Source: Halobacteriales archaeon YIM A00010 (GTDB lineage Archaea > Halobacteriota > Halobacteria > Halobacteriales > Haloarculaceae). Taken from it: a stretch of DNA of 64,000 nt. Made by a program: the position numbers and the translations under genes. The notes under the pieces are model-generated. The model had not been told where the DNA came from and did not search any database. It was given only the letters and a program-made list of their open reading frames with translations. Of the stretch, positions 55,034 to 63,570 are shown in pieces (positions within the stretch are counted from its first letter, which is position 1; each line of letters starts with the position of its first letter). The stretch is taken from contig JAKCFJ010000001.1 in the NCBI GenBank assembly GCA_025041175.1, positions 868,001 through 932,000 on the forward strand. The letters are read 5' to 3'.

Positions 55034-56044
55034 ATGGAGATCGGAACTGGACTGTTCACCTGTCAGCGCCGACCCGACGACGACCGATCGATGAGCGAGA
55101 TCTACGAGGAGATGCTGGAACTCGGCCGAGCGATCGACGACGCCGGCGTGGCGAGCACGTGGGTGTCCGAACACCACTTCGAGCCGGACGGCTACCTTTC
55201 GGCGACGATGCCCGCGTTGTCCGCCCTCGCCGCGGTCACGGAGGAGGTGGAGATCGGCTCGTGCGTCGCGCTCGCGCCGTTGTACGACCCCGTTCGGCTC
55301 GCCGAGGACGCAACAGCGGTCGATCTGCTCGCAGACGGCCGGCTCACGCTCGGGTTGGCGATCGGATCGAACCCCCACGAGTTCGAGGCGTTCGGCGTGC
55401 CCTCCGAGGAGCGCGTCGACCGGCTGACCGACGGGATGAACGTACTGCGCGGGGCGTGGTCGGACGGTCCGATCGGCCACGACTCGGCGTTTCACGACGT
55501 TGGGCCCGACGTGACCGTCACGCCAAAGCCATCCCAGGAGATCCCGATCATGTTGGGCGGCGGATCCAAACCCGCCGTGCGCAGGGCGGCCCGGATCGGT
55601 GACGCGTGGTGTGCGCCCTCCGCACTCTCGGTCGAGCAGGTACAAACGCGGGTCGAGGACATCCGACGGGTTCGAAGGGAGGAAGGGATCGACGGCGAGT
55701 TCACGATCTACGTGCTCCAACACGGCTTCGTCGGCCGGGCCGACGACAAGGAGGCGGCGTGGGAACGGATGAAAGACGGCTACCTCTACCTCCACCGACG
55801 GTACGCCGAGATCTTCTCGGGAGAGCCAGTGTCACAGCTCCCGGCCGAACGGCGCGCGGAGCTGAAAGACCAGGCCATCTACGGCACGCCCGAACAGGTG
55901 ATCGAAGATCTCGAACGATACAGAACAGCGCTCGGTGACGACGTCCATTTCATCCTTCGCACGTACCACCCCGGCATCGGTACCGACGCCATGCGCGCGT
56001 GCATCGAGCGCCTCGGCCAGCACGTTGTCCCCCACTTCGCGTGA
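55034..56044 (+). CDS. LLM-class flavin/F420-dependent oxidoreductase
   Basis: A 336-residue luciferase-like monooxygenase fold. Visible blocks are VASTWVSEHHFEPDGYLSATMP, VALAPLYDPVRLAEDATAVDLLADGRLTLGLA and PIMLGGGSKPAVRRAARIGDAWC. The enzyme uses reduced FMN or F420. Its substrate cannot be named. It starts close to a divergent HTH-10 regulator that could control it. Confidence 0.88.
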   Translation: MEIGTGLFTCQRRPDDDRSMSEIYEEMLELGRAIDDAGVASTWVSEHHFEPDGYLSATMPALSALAAVTEEVEIGSCVALAPLYDPVRLAEDATAVDLLADGRLTLGLAIGSNPHEFEAFGVPSEERVDRLTDGMNVLRGAWSDGPIGHDSAFHDVGPDVTVTPKPSQEIPIMLGGGSKPAVRRAARIGDAWCAPSALSVEQVQTRVEDIRRVRREEGIDGEFTIYVLQHGFVGRADDKEAAWERMKDGYLYLHRRYAEIFSGEPVSQLPAERRAELKDQAIYGTPEQVIEDLERYRTALGDDVHFILRTYHPGIGTDAMRACIERLGQHVVPHFA

Positions 56045-56118
56045 ATCCCGCCGCTACCCCGATGACCTGATCAAGGATCACATATATATACTTTGACGTG
56101 TGAATGTGAAAAGAGACC

Positions 56119-57501
56119 ATGGTGTTCGCTAACCCACTGATTCCGTTCGTGGTCGGCGTGATCGCGGTCGTATTCTTGCTTGTGTACCTCAAGCTCCCGG
56201 CGTTCGTGGGATTGATCATCGCAGCGATGGCGATCGGTGCCACAACGGCAGAGATACCGTTCGGCGAGGTACCGGCGGAGATCGCACAGTCGTTCGGGGA
56301 CGTGATGGTTTCGATCGGGATTCCGATCCTGATGGCGGCGATCATCGGGAAGACGTTGATGGACAGCGGGGCGGCCGAGCGGATCGTCCGCGGCTTCCTC
56401 TCGATCACCGGGGATAAAAACTCGGAGTTCGCGCTGATGGGGTCGAGCTACGTTCTCTCGATCCCGGTGTTTTTCGACAACGTGTTCTACTTGCTCGCCC
56501 CTCTGGGCCGGTCGATGAAGGCCAGAACAGGGGTGAAGTTCTCGCTGTACATCTCGGTGCTCGCTGCGGGAGCGCTGGCGACGCATATGCTCGTTCCGCC
56601 GACACCGGGTCCCTTAGCGATGGCCGCGGAGTTGAACGTGGATCTTGGAATAGCGATCGTCGTCGGGGCGGTCGTCGCGCTCCCGACGTCGCTACTGGGA
56701 GGGATCGTCTACGGACGGTTTCTCCACTCTCGTGAGGATTTCCCGCTTCGGGAAGCGATGGGGAACGATCCCGAAGAGCTAAAGGAGAAGTCAGAAACAC
56801 CCATCGAGGAGCTGCCGGGGCTGTTCGAGTCGTCGCTGCCGATCGCCGTTCCGGTCGTTCTGATCGCGTCGAACACGATCGGTGATATCGCAGCGGAAAC
56901 CGGCTACGTCGCTGCGGAGGGAGCCATCGTCGTCGCCACTTCGTTCATCGGAGATCCGAACTTCGCGCTCACCGCCGCGGCAATGCTGTCAGCGTACACG
57001 TTCTTCCGTATGGAGATGGACGGCGACAAGGAACTGTTCAGCAACGAGCTGACCGAGGCGATCAAAAGCGGCGGAAACATCATCGCAATCACCGCCGCCG
57101 GCGGGACCTTCGGCGCGATGCTCGCGGCGGCCGGGGTCGGTGAGTACATCGCAAACGGGCTTCAGGAGCTCGGCCTGGGGTTGCTCGTTGCGGGGTGGCT
57201 GATCGCTGCCGTCATCCGCGTCGCCCAGGGGTCGGGGACCGTCGCCATCCTCACCGGTGCCGCGATCATGGCGCCGCTGGCGGGCGACTTCGCCGCCGAT
57301 CCCGTCTGGCTGATGATGGCGATCGGTTTTGGTGGTATGATCGCCCCGTGGTACAACGACAGCGGGTTCTGGATCATCAGCGAGGTCGCCGGCATCACCC
57401 AGCTCGAGACGTTCAAGACCTACTCCGCAGTCGCAACGATCATGTCCGTCAGCGGGCTGATCACGGTCTTCGTTCTCCAGCTCGTGATCCCGTCGCTCTG
57501 A
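56119..57501 (+). CDS. gntP: GntP-family gluconate/sugar-acid permease
   Basis: A 460-residue transporter with about 12 helices. Family blocks include FGDVMVSIGIPILMAAIIGKTLMDSGAAERIV, PVFFDNVFYLLAPLG, THMLVPPTPGPLAMAAEL and AGGTFGAMLAAAGVG. GntP members import gluconate and C4 sugar acids with H+. The neighbouring LarA-like, PdxA and DUF1537 genes point to a C4 sugar acid such as threonate or erythronate. Confidence 0.9.
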   Translation: MVFANPLIPFVVGVIAVVFLLVYLKLPAFVGLIIAAMAIGATTAEIPFGEVPAEIAQSFGDVMVSIGIPILMAAIIGKTLMDSGAAERIVRGFLSITGDKNSEFALMGSSYVLSIPVFFDNVFYLLAPLGRSMKARTGVKFSLYISVLAAGALATHMLVPPTPGPLAMAAELNVDLGIAIVVGAVVALPTSLLGGIVYGRFLHSREDFPLREAMGNDPEELKEKSETPIEELPGLFESSLPIAVPVVLIASNTIGDIAAETGYVAAEGAIVVATSFIGDPNFALTAAAMLSAYTFFRMEMDGDKELFSNELTEAIKSGGNIIAITAAGGTFGAMLAAAGVGEYIANGLQELGLGLLVAGWLIAAVIRVAQGSGTVAILTGAAIMAPLAGDFAADPVWLMMAIGFGGMIAPWYNDSGFWIISEVAGITQLETFKTYSAVATIMSVSGLITVFVLQLVIPSL

Positions 57502-57528
57502 CCGCGCCTGATCCTTGGTTTTCGGGGA

Positions 57529-58842
57529 TCACCTACCGTACGGAGCAGCTGGGAGCCGTCCGTTCTCCAGCTCTAGGGGCTCCAGCGGTCCGACGGTTAC
57601 GTCGGTTCGGCCGTCGAGTTCGCGGGCGACTGGTTCGGAGACGACGAGCTCGTCCGGATCAAGCGTGTTGTGGATGCGGGCGACGCGTAGCTCCGAGAGG
57701 TCCTCCAGACCGACCGTCGACGGGATGATCGTCAGCGCAGTCTCGTCGTCGGGGACGACAAACGGGATCTTCGAGCGTTCGGGTTCACCGCTTGTGGCGA
57801 TATTGATATAGGTGTCCTCGAAGTCAACCGTCTCGATCAGATCCCGGTGAACAAAGTCCGCTAGCCCCATCCCGAGGGCGTTCCCGTGAGAGGGATCGGT
57901 CAGCGACCGGGCGTACACCCGCGTGATTCGGGGCGACTCGGGTTCTGCTTCGCCGTGGAACCGGTAGCGACCGAGCACGTTCGTGTCCATGCCCGTTCCC
58001 GAGATCTCCTTGCCGATCTCATCGACGATCAGACAGTCCAGATTCGCTACGGGAAGCACTGGCAGTTCCTCGTAGGCCCTCTCCAACAGCTCGGGCTCGC
58101 GGTCTGGGATCGCGTCCGCGGGAATTCCTTCGATTACGGTTGCCTGCTCTTTGGCGTCTTCGATCAGCGCGATGCCGCCGATGACCGGCGTCTCATCGAT
58201 GATGATCCCCGCCCGGTCCGCGATCACTTCCGCGAAGTCGCCTGCAAGCCCGGCGTTGTGCAGCGACTCCGCACCACGGTGTTTCCCGAGACCGATCACT
58301 GCCATCTTACACAGCCCACTCTCGACGGGGCCTGAAAAGTCGGTGTGGGGCTTGACGCGGTTTGCGAGCACGATCGCGTCCGCAGCGAGGGCGTCCTCGG
58401 CGACGTAAACGTCCCGGCCCATCGCGTCCTGTCCGACGACCGAGACCGTCATCGAGGACCGGATTTCACAGCCCACCGACTCCTCGGTGATCTCGAGGGA
58501 TGTGAGCATCTCGCGCTGTCCCTCGGCTGTCGCGCCGCCGTGGCTCCCCATCGCGGGTAGGACGAACGGCTCTAGCCCGCGGTCCTGCAGCTCGGTGACT
58601 ACGGCCGCGACCACAGCGGGCATGTCGTGGATTCCGCGGCTGCCGGCGGTGATCGCAACCGACGCACCCGGTGGCAGCTCCGCGAGCGGGAAATCGTCGA
58701 CTGCCGCGCGAGCGGCCGCCGCAACGTCGTCGATCGGGTCGAGATCGGGATGCCAGCGGGCGACTGCGAAACGGGGATAATCGTCGACGGACACGTTGTT
58801 GGCGGTGCGCAGCGCTTCGGCCTCGGGAAACTCGACCGTCAT
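57529..58842 (-). CDS. LarA-like (nickel-pincer racemase family) protein
   Basis: A 437-residue protein of the LarA/DUF2088 group. Blocks seen are GASVAITAGSRGIHDMPAVV, FVLPAMGSHGGATAEGQREML, ANRVKPHTDFSGPVESGLCKMAVIGLGKHRGAESLHN and LDCLIVDEIGKEISGTGMDTN. Relatives racemise or epimerise 2-hydroxy acids with a nickel cofactor, and some occur with sugar-acid genes as here. The ATG at 58842 is preferred; it overlaps the end of the pdxA fragment. Confidence 0.8.
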   Translation of the reverse strand: MTVEFPEAEALRTANNVSVDDYPRFAVARWHPDLDPIDDVAAAARAAVDDFPLAELPPGASVAITAGSRGIHDMPAVVAAVVTELQDRGLEPFVLPAMGSHGGATAEGQREMLTSLEITEESVGCEIRSSMTVSVVGQDAMGRDVYVAEDALAADAIVLANRVKPHTDFSGPVESGLCKMAVIGLGKHRGAESLHNAGLAGDFAEVIADRAGIIIDETPVIGGIALIEDAKEQATVIEGIPADAIPDREPELLERAYEELPVLPVANLDCLIVDEIGKEISGTGMDTNVLGRYRFHGEAEPESPRITRVYARSLTDPSHGNALGMGLADFVHRDLIETVDFEDTYINIATSGEPERSKIPFVVPDDETALTIIPSTVGLEDLSELRVARIHNTLDPDELVVSEPVARELDGRTDVTVGPLEPLELENGRLPAAPYGR

Positions 58843-59153
58843 CGTTCCACCGTTGCCATCTCGGGGGCGGCCTCGACGATCCCTCGTTCCAGGGCGGCGG
58901 TATCGACGTTGTCTAGATTGAGAACATCGATCGTGTCGGGGTCGGTCGTCCCGCTCACCGGATTGTCGACCGTCCGTACATCGAGATCGAGAGCACACAC
59001 GTCGACACCAGTGCGCACGACATCGGCGTCTCCGATCACGACCGTGTTCGCGTGCGCGACGCTCTCGTGGTGGCCCTTGACGATTACCTCTGGCCCGATG
59101 CCGGCCGGGTCTCCCATCGTGAGCCCGACCAAGGGACGATTCGCGTCGTTCAT
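58839..59153 (-). pseudogene. pdxA: Truncated PdxA-like 4-hydroxythreonine-4-phosphate dehydrogenase
   Basis: Only 104 residues remain of a family that usually has about 330. The N-terminal half-domain start is intact (VGLTMGDPAGIGPEVIVKG). The frame then reaches LNLDNVDTAALERGIVEAAPE and ends MATVER. The metal-binding histidines and the C-terminal substrate region are missing. PdxA2 oxidises 4-phospho-threonate or -erythronate after DUF1537 kinase action, so the pathway is broken here. Confidence 0.75.
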
Positions 59154-59458
59154 ACCTCCCGTAAACGATCTAAACAGTTAACCACTGTCTCGGTGCCGCC
59201 GAACGCCCCTGCTTTCGTGATCAGGGCTGTGCCTGCCACAGTTCCGCCCTCGATCGTGGCCAGCGGGATTCCGGCCTCGACAACGGCCGCTGCGATCGCC
59301 GCCAGCGTTTCCGTGATCCGCTCACGGGTCTTACGGGACGACAGGCCGATCGCAATGCCGGCACTGAGCGCGCGGTCGACAGCCTCCCGACCGCCGCGGT
59401 TACGACCGCCTGTTCCTCGCTGTCGATCGCCTTCGGCAACGACCTGCCCCTGTCGCAT
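59150..59458 (-). pseudogene. Remnant of DUF1537 four-carbon acid sugar kinase
   Basis: A 102-residue frame. It resembles the C-terminal end of DUF1537 kinases: RERITETLAAIAAAVVEAGIPLATIEGGTVAG corresponds to the helix and GGETAG nucleotide motif, and ALITKAGAFGGTETVVNCLDRL to the terminal K-x-G-x-F-G motif. The two are joined with a deletion between them. The N-terminal sugar-binding domain is absent. It overlaps the pdxA fragment start by 4 bases, so the old operon order is kept. Confidence 0.6.
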
Positions 59459-59521
59459 GGCCCGATCTGAGCGATACGTGAATATAAACGCAGTGGCGCG
59501 AGCCGCCGGAGCGTCCCCGTT

Positions 59522-59905
59522 TCATCCCGTCTTGTACACACCGCGCGCGTCCGCGAGGTGAGTGTCATCGTCCGCAAACACGTCGACATCCACCACCCCG
59601 ACGTCGCTTCCACAGCGGACGACATCGGCTTCCGCGTACAGGTCGCCGGTGCCGGCGCTCAGATAGTCGATCCGCATGTCGATCGTCGGAACGGGCTGGT
59701 CGACGATCGACACGAGCGCGGCACCCCCAACCGTGTCGGCGAGCGTGAACGTCACCCCGCCATGGGCCATGACCCGGTCCGTGTTCCACGACAGCTCCTC
59801 GCGCATCTCGATCCACCCCTCGGCGTGGCCGTCGTCGGCTTCGGTCACTTCGACGCCGAGAAGATCCGCAAACGGCATCTCCTCGAAAAACGATTCGATC
59901 TCCAT
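59522..59905 (-). CDS. PaaI-type hotdog thioesterase
   Basis: A 127-residue hotdog-fold protein: DLLGVEVTEADDGHAEGWIEM, then NTDRVMAHGGVTFTLADTVGGAALVS, which is the PaaI HGG and catalytic helix pattern, then DMRIDYLSAGTGDLYAEADVV. It probably hydrolyses a CoA thioester. The frame is open far upstream, but the ATG at 59905 gives the family length. Confidence 0.88.
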   Translation of the reverse strand: MEIESFFEEMPFADLLGVEVTEADDGHAEGWIEMREELSWNTDRVMAHGGVTFTLADTVGGAALVSIVDQPVPTIDMRIDYLSAGTGDLYAEADVVRCGSDVGVVDVDVFADDDTHLADARGVYKTG

Positions 59906-59957
59906 ACACACTGGTTCACTGACCGACACAATAAAAGCGGGGTGGTGGTTTCGGCCC

Positions 59958-60875
59958 TCACCGACCGGTGAGATCGGCAGCCAGAACGAAATCCGGATGG
60001 TCGCTGACCGCAGCGCGAAGCCACGCCGCGTCCGAGACGTATCTGGGCGTCTCCGGGATGAGAACCCGCGTTTGATCCGCCCCGGCGACCCCCGCGTCGG
60101 CTTTGATCGCGTCGAACAGCGTCTGCGCGGCGGGTGCGTCGTCCCACGCGCCGACGCCGTATTCGGCGACGGACTCCGTCTCTCCCGCGTCGGTTTCCGT
60201 GGTCCGAACGCCGGTCCGGTAGGCCATGGCACACGCGCCGTCGTCGATCACTGCAAAGACGGCGGTTTCCTCGGCCGCGCGTTCGAGATCCGCCTTCGTG
60301 AGCTCGGACAGCGCCCACGACTCGGTGCGATCGAGCGCCAATCCAGACAGTTGCTCGCGCGCGGAGCTGTCCACCCAGTAGCGCCACGCCACGGCGGGAT
60401 CACTCGAAACGTGCTCCGTCTCGTCCGCCGGCTCGGACGCCGGTTCCGGCTGTGCCCACCTGAACTCGGTGACCGGGTCGAAGCCGGCCGTCCGTGAGCC
60501 GCCCAGCCCGGCAACGTTCCACGAGAACACCATGTTCCGGCAGACGGTCGCGCCCCGATCGCTCGCCCACTCGAACAGTGCGCCGTTGAGATCGGTGCTG
60601 ATCCCTTCGCCCCGAAACGCGGGGTTGACGCGCATCCCCTGTGCCCACGCCTCGTGTGAAGAGAGCATGACGGCCTGACAGATGCCAGCTATCTCTTCGC
60701 CAGCGTCGGCGACGAGCGTCCGTTTTCGGTCCTGATCGTCCTCGATCCAGTCGTGATAGACCTGGGGGAGGTAATCCGATCCCTCCCGGTCGGGCCACGT
60801 GTTCCGGGTGAACGCCGCGACCGACTCGTAGTCGTCGGGCCGGGCCGGCCTGATGGCGAGTTGGGTCACGTCCAT
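59958..60875 (-). CDS. GNAT-family N-acetyltransferase
   Basis: A 305-residue protein. An N-terminal GNAT domain covers about 1-150 (AIRPARPDDYESVAAFTRNTWPD; acetyl-CoA loop in GMRVNPAFRGEGISTDLNGALF). It is followed by a second, GNAT-like half to the C terminus (AVFAVIDDGACAMAYRTGVRT). The acceptor is unknown. Its start overlaps the gatD stop by 10 bases, and the two are co-transcribed. Confidence 0.82.
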   Translation of the reverse strand: MDVTQLAIRPARPDDYESVAAFTRNTWPDREGSDYLPQVYHDWIEDDQDRKRTLVADAGEEIAGICQAVMLSSHEAWAQGMRVNPAFRGEGISTDLNGALFEWASDRGATVCRNMVFSWNVAGLGGSRTAGFDPVTEFRWAQPEPASEPADETEHVSSDPAVAWRYWVDSSAREQLSGLALDRTESWALSELTKADLERAAEETAVFAVIDDGACAMAYRTGVRTTETDAGETESVAEYGVGAWDDAPAAQTLFDAIKADAGVAGADQTRVLIPETPRYVSDAAWLRAAVSDHPDFVLAADLTGR

Positions 60876-62107
60876 GGCACCGATCGTTCGGTCAGCTCGC
60901 CCGCGATCGGGGTTTCCATCGATTCGCGGACCGAGGATCGGTTCGCCAGCGCCCACATCAGTTTCACCATCGCGGTCCCGGGGAGGGTGTTTTCACCCTC
61001 AATCACGCCCGCATCGAGCAGATCTCGCCCCGTGTCGTACACGCGATCACAGATCCGTCCGTCGAGACACTGGCTCGTCATCACGACCGTGGTTCCGTCC
61101 TCTATCAGTTCCTCAACGGGGCCGATGAGATCCGTCCGAACGTGTCCGAGACCCGTCCCTTCGATGACGACCCCTGCCGTCCCCTCACAGACATCGAGAA
61201 ACGCCTCGTCCATGCCGGGGGTGACTTTGAGGAGTTCCACGTCGGTTTCGAGCGCCGGGGCGATGTCGAGCGTGGTTTCGCCCCGCTTTCCGTGCTCGCG
61301 CTGGAACGACACCGTCTCGGTGTCGTAGTCGACCGAACCCAGGGGTTCGTTGCCGACCGTCTCGAAGGCGTTCCGTCGCGAGGTGTGATTCTTCCGGACG
61401 CGGGTTCCCCGGTGGAGCGCACACCGCGCGTCGTTCTCACTCTCGTGCATACACACCAGCACCTCTGCACAGTCGGATTTGGCCGCTTCGACCGCACAGA
61501 CGGCGTTCATCACGTTGTCACTCGACGGACGATCGGCCGAGCGCTGGCTTCCCGTAAAAACGATCGGAACGGGCGTATCGAGCATGAACGCGAGCGCGGA
61601 GGCCGTGTACTGCATCGTATCCGTGCCGTGCATGACGACCACCCCGTCCGCGCCGGCGTCGATCTCCTCGTACACCGCCCGCGCAAGATCCTGCCACACC
61701 TCGGGGGTCATGTTCTCGCTCAGAATGTTCGTGACGACCCGCCCGCGGTAGTTGGCCCGGCCGGCGAGATCCGGCACCGCGCGCAATACGTCCTCGGCGT
61801 CGAACTGGGACGTGACCGCGCCGGTTCGGTAGTCCACGGTGGAGGCAATCGTCCCGCCCGTCGAGATCAGAGAGATTGTCGGAAGCTCGGGATCGGTTTC
61901 CACGACCGAATCGCTCTCACTCGTTCCGGTATCGATGTCGTACACGTCCGATTCGAGCAGTTCGAGCCGACTCCCTTCGCGTTCGATGCCGACGTTGTAC
62001 CCGCCGTCGAGCTTCACGACGACCGTCTGTTCCGTCGATGAAGGGAGACGGACGCCCTCGTACGCCACGTCACCGCGCTCGACGCGAATGCGATCCCCAG
62101 TGTCCAT
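60866..62107 (-). CDS. gatD: Glu-tRNA(Gln) amidotransferase subunit D
   Basis: This is the archaeal asparaginase-like subunit that releases ammonia from glutamine for GatE. The 413 residues have an N-terminal beta domain (about 1-75, GDRIRVERGDVAYEGVRLPSS) and then the asparaginase core with the catalytic threonine in SLISTGGTIAST. VVMHGTDTMQYTASALAFML carries the second Thr-Asp pair, and the core ends in LGHVRTDL. No gatE is in view. It is followed upstream by the hairpin-rich region. Confidence 0.92.
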   Translation of the reverse strand: MDTGDRIRVERGDVAYEGVRLPSSTEQTVVVKLDGGYNVGIEREGSRLELLESDVYDIDTGTSESDSVVETDPELPTISLISTGGTIASTVDYRTGAVTSQFDAEDVLRAVPDLAGRANYRGRVVTNILSENMTPEVWQDLARAVYEEIDAGADGVVVMHGTDTMQYTASALAFMLDTPVPIVFTGSQRSADRPSSDNVMNAVCAVEAAKSDCAEVLVCMHESENDARCALHRGTRVRKNHTSRRNAFETVGNEPLGSVDYDTETVSFQREHGKRGETTLDIAPALETDVELLKVTPGMDEAFLDVCEGTAGVVIEGTGLGHVRTDLIGPVEELIEDGTTVVMTSQCLDGRICDRVYDTGRDLLDAGVIEGENTLPGTAMVKLMWALANRSSVRESMETPIAGELTERSVPWT

Positions 62108-62797
62108 GTCGGATCTACCAAGAGGAGATACTTCAACTCCACCTTTTTTCCGCTCGGGTGAGCAAGTTCACCCTCGCCTGGCGAGTCGGTCGCTCACTGC
62201 GTTCGCGCTACGACTCGCTGGTTCCCACTCGCTGCGCTCGCGGGAACGCAAAAAACGTGGGCGAAAAAAGACCGCTCGCTTGCGCTCGCGGTGAGTGTAC
62301 TCACGGTACCGCCACCGCTACCGCCTCCGCCACCGCTCGCCCCGCTACCGCATATGGAGCAAAGCCGCTGTCAGAGAGTGACCCGCTCGCAGGACAGCAT
62401 GCTCACGCCGACTACACCGCACAGCTTCGACGGATTGACTGGCCGCTGTTCCACGTGGAAAAATTCACTCACCACAGCGCTGCGGTGCGGGTCCGTTCGG
62501 ATTGCTTCGACACTGGTAGCAGTGACGTGATCGCTAGACAGAAATCCACCGTTACCGGTACAATCCTGGCCAGCAACGCCCTATTCCGGCGGATCGCTGG
62601 CACCCTCTGAGCAATCGCTGGTAGAGCGAGTTGTTAGTACGATACAACATTATCCGTTCCATCAGTACCTTTATGTGTGATGGGGAAAGGAACGATAGAT
62701 GAGGACGCCAGTGCGCCCGAAGGCGTGCGCGTTCGTGTTGAACGCGCCGGGTGTTAGGGCACCCGACGCTGGGGTTCTCATACCGCAAGCAGAACCC
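62108..62797. other. Left flank of the hairpin-rich element, with left inverted-repeat arm
   Basis: Bases 62150-62340 are low-complexity GC-rich sequence with short palindromes, including GGTGAgcaagtTCACC. The arm 62207-62318 recurs in inverted, interrupted form at 63571-64000. After it, a frame ending at 62610 has coding-like composition (RRIDWPLFHVEKFTHHSAAV) but no start, and may be a gene remnant. A TATA-like CTTTATG near 62672 and a CGGGTG-ttaggg-CACCCG hairpin near 62750 precede the small genes. Confidence 0.5.
62207..62318 (+). repeat. Left arm of the long inverted repeat
   Basis: Shared blocks, in order, are GCTACGACTCGCT, GGTTCCCACTCG, CGCTCGCGGGAACGCAAAAAA and AAAAAAGaCCGCTCGCT, then CGGTGAGtGTACTC. 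The same blocks are found in the same order on the minus strand from 64000 down to 63571, where hairpins are inserted between them. The left arm lacks those hairpins. Confidence 0.7.
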
Positions 62798-62944
62798 ATG
62801 ACAGGGAACGCATCAGAGACATGTAACGATGTCGCATCGTGCCAAAATGATGAACAGCGCACGCGCTGCCCAGTGTGCGGCCGACCGGTTCGTACGCGCC
62901 TCGACCACCGGATGGGGTGTCCGTTGGGGCGGTGGTGGCGGTGA
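62798..62944 (+). CDS. 48-residue Cys-rich small protein
   Basis: A short gene between the inverted repeats: MTGNASETCND start, CPVCGRPVRTRLDH in the middle and GCPLGRWWR at the end. The CPxCG motif is characteristic of haloarchaeal zinc-finger microproteins. It overlaps the next frame by 4 bases (GTGA), implying coupling. Whether it is expressed or is part of a mobile unit is unknown. Confidence 0.45.
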   Translation: MTGNASETCNDVASCQNDEQRTRCPVCGRPVRTRLDHRMGCPLGRWWR

Positions 62945-63549
62945 CGCTGCCGTTGTTCCAGTTCCGGAATCGGCGCGGCGAGGTCGTGAACCTCTCGGCC
63001 GTCGAGGATCGGGACGTGATTACGAAGGCGGAGCTGTACCACAGCATCGACGTTGGCGAGGGTCTATGGTGTCGCCGAGCGAAGCTCGGCTGCTAACCAG
63101 AAATCTTCGATTTCTGGTGATGTCGGCCCTGCCAGTCCACGGGTTGCGCGCACGCCACGCAGATCGAGCAGATACTGGCGACGGCGGGGCTTGGCACGCC
63201 CCGAACGGGCGGCTACGACGAGCTGCCGGGCATCGCGCGGTTCACGCGCTACTGCGCCACCGGTGAGATGATCGTGGCCTGTTGATTCGATAACGGCGCG
63301 CGGGTGCGCTTTCACGAGCAGCGCGATGGCACGGTGGTCCAGTCTGTGTTCGTCTCCGAGGACGCACGCGAACCGGCCGAGATGACCGAGAAACCCGACG
63401 CCGACACGGCCCCGTCGTGTCTGGTCGCAACGCTGGCGAGCTACTGCCAGTACCGCCAGCGCGGCGATCTCGATGGTTTGCGTCAGAGCTATCCTGGCCT
63501 GGCGCGCGTCGTCGGAGAGGCTGACGCTGCACCCACCACCGACGACTGA
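62941..63549 (+). pseudogene. Interrupted 203-codon gene with a hairpin insertion
   Basis: One reading frame is open from a GTG at 62941 (VTLPLFQFRNRRGEVVNLSA...) to a TGA at 63547-63549, except for three stops. Two of them (63094-63096, 63118-63120) lie within a hairpin pair at 63074-63118, and one more is at 63283-63285. The downstream parts (QIEQILATAGLGTPRTGG; RVRFHEQRDGTVVQSVF) stay in the same frame. This suggests a gene of about 185 codons interrupted by a roughly 51-bp unit, later gaining a nonsense mutation. The last 81 codons could be read alone from a GTG at 63304. I recognise no family. Confidence 0.5.
63070..63125 (+). repeat. Hairpin pair unit inside the broken gene
   Basis: Two perfect hairpins, GCCGAGC-GAA-GCTCGGC (63074-63090) and ACCAGAAATC-TTC-GATTTCTGGT (63096-63118). 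The fixed boxes TGTCGCC, GGCTGCTAACCAGAA and TTCTGGTGATGTCG flank and link them. The same boxes, inverted, lie at 63927-63988 with different stem sequences. Confidence 0.75.
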
Positions 63550-63570
63550 CGAACCACAGCAGCGAGCGGA

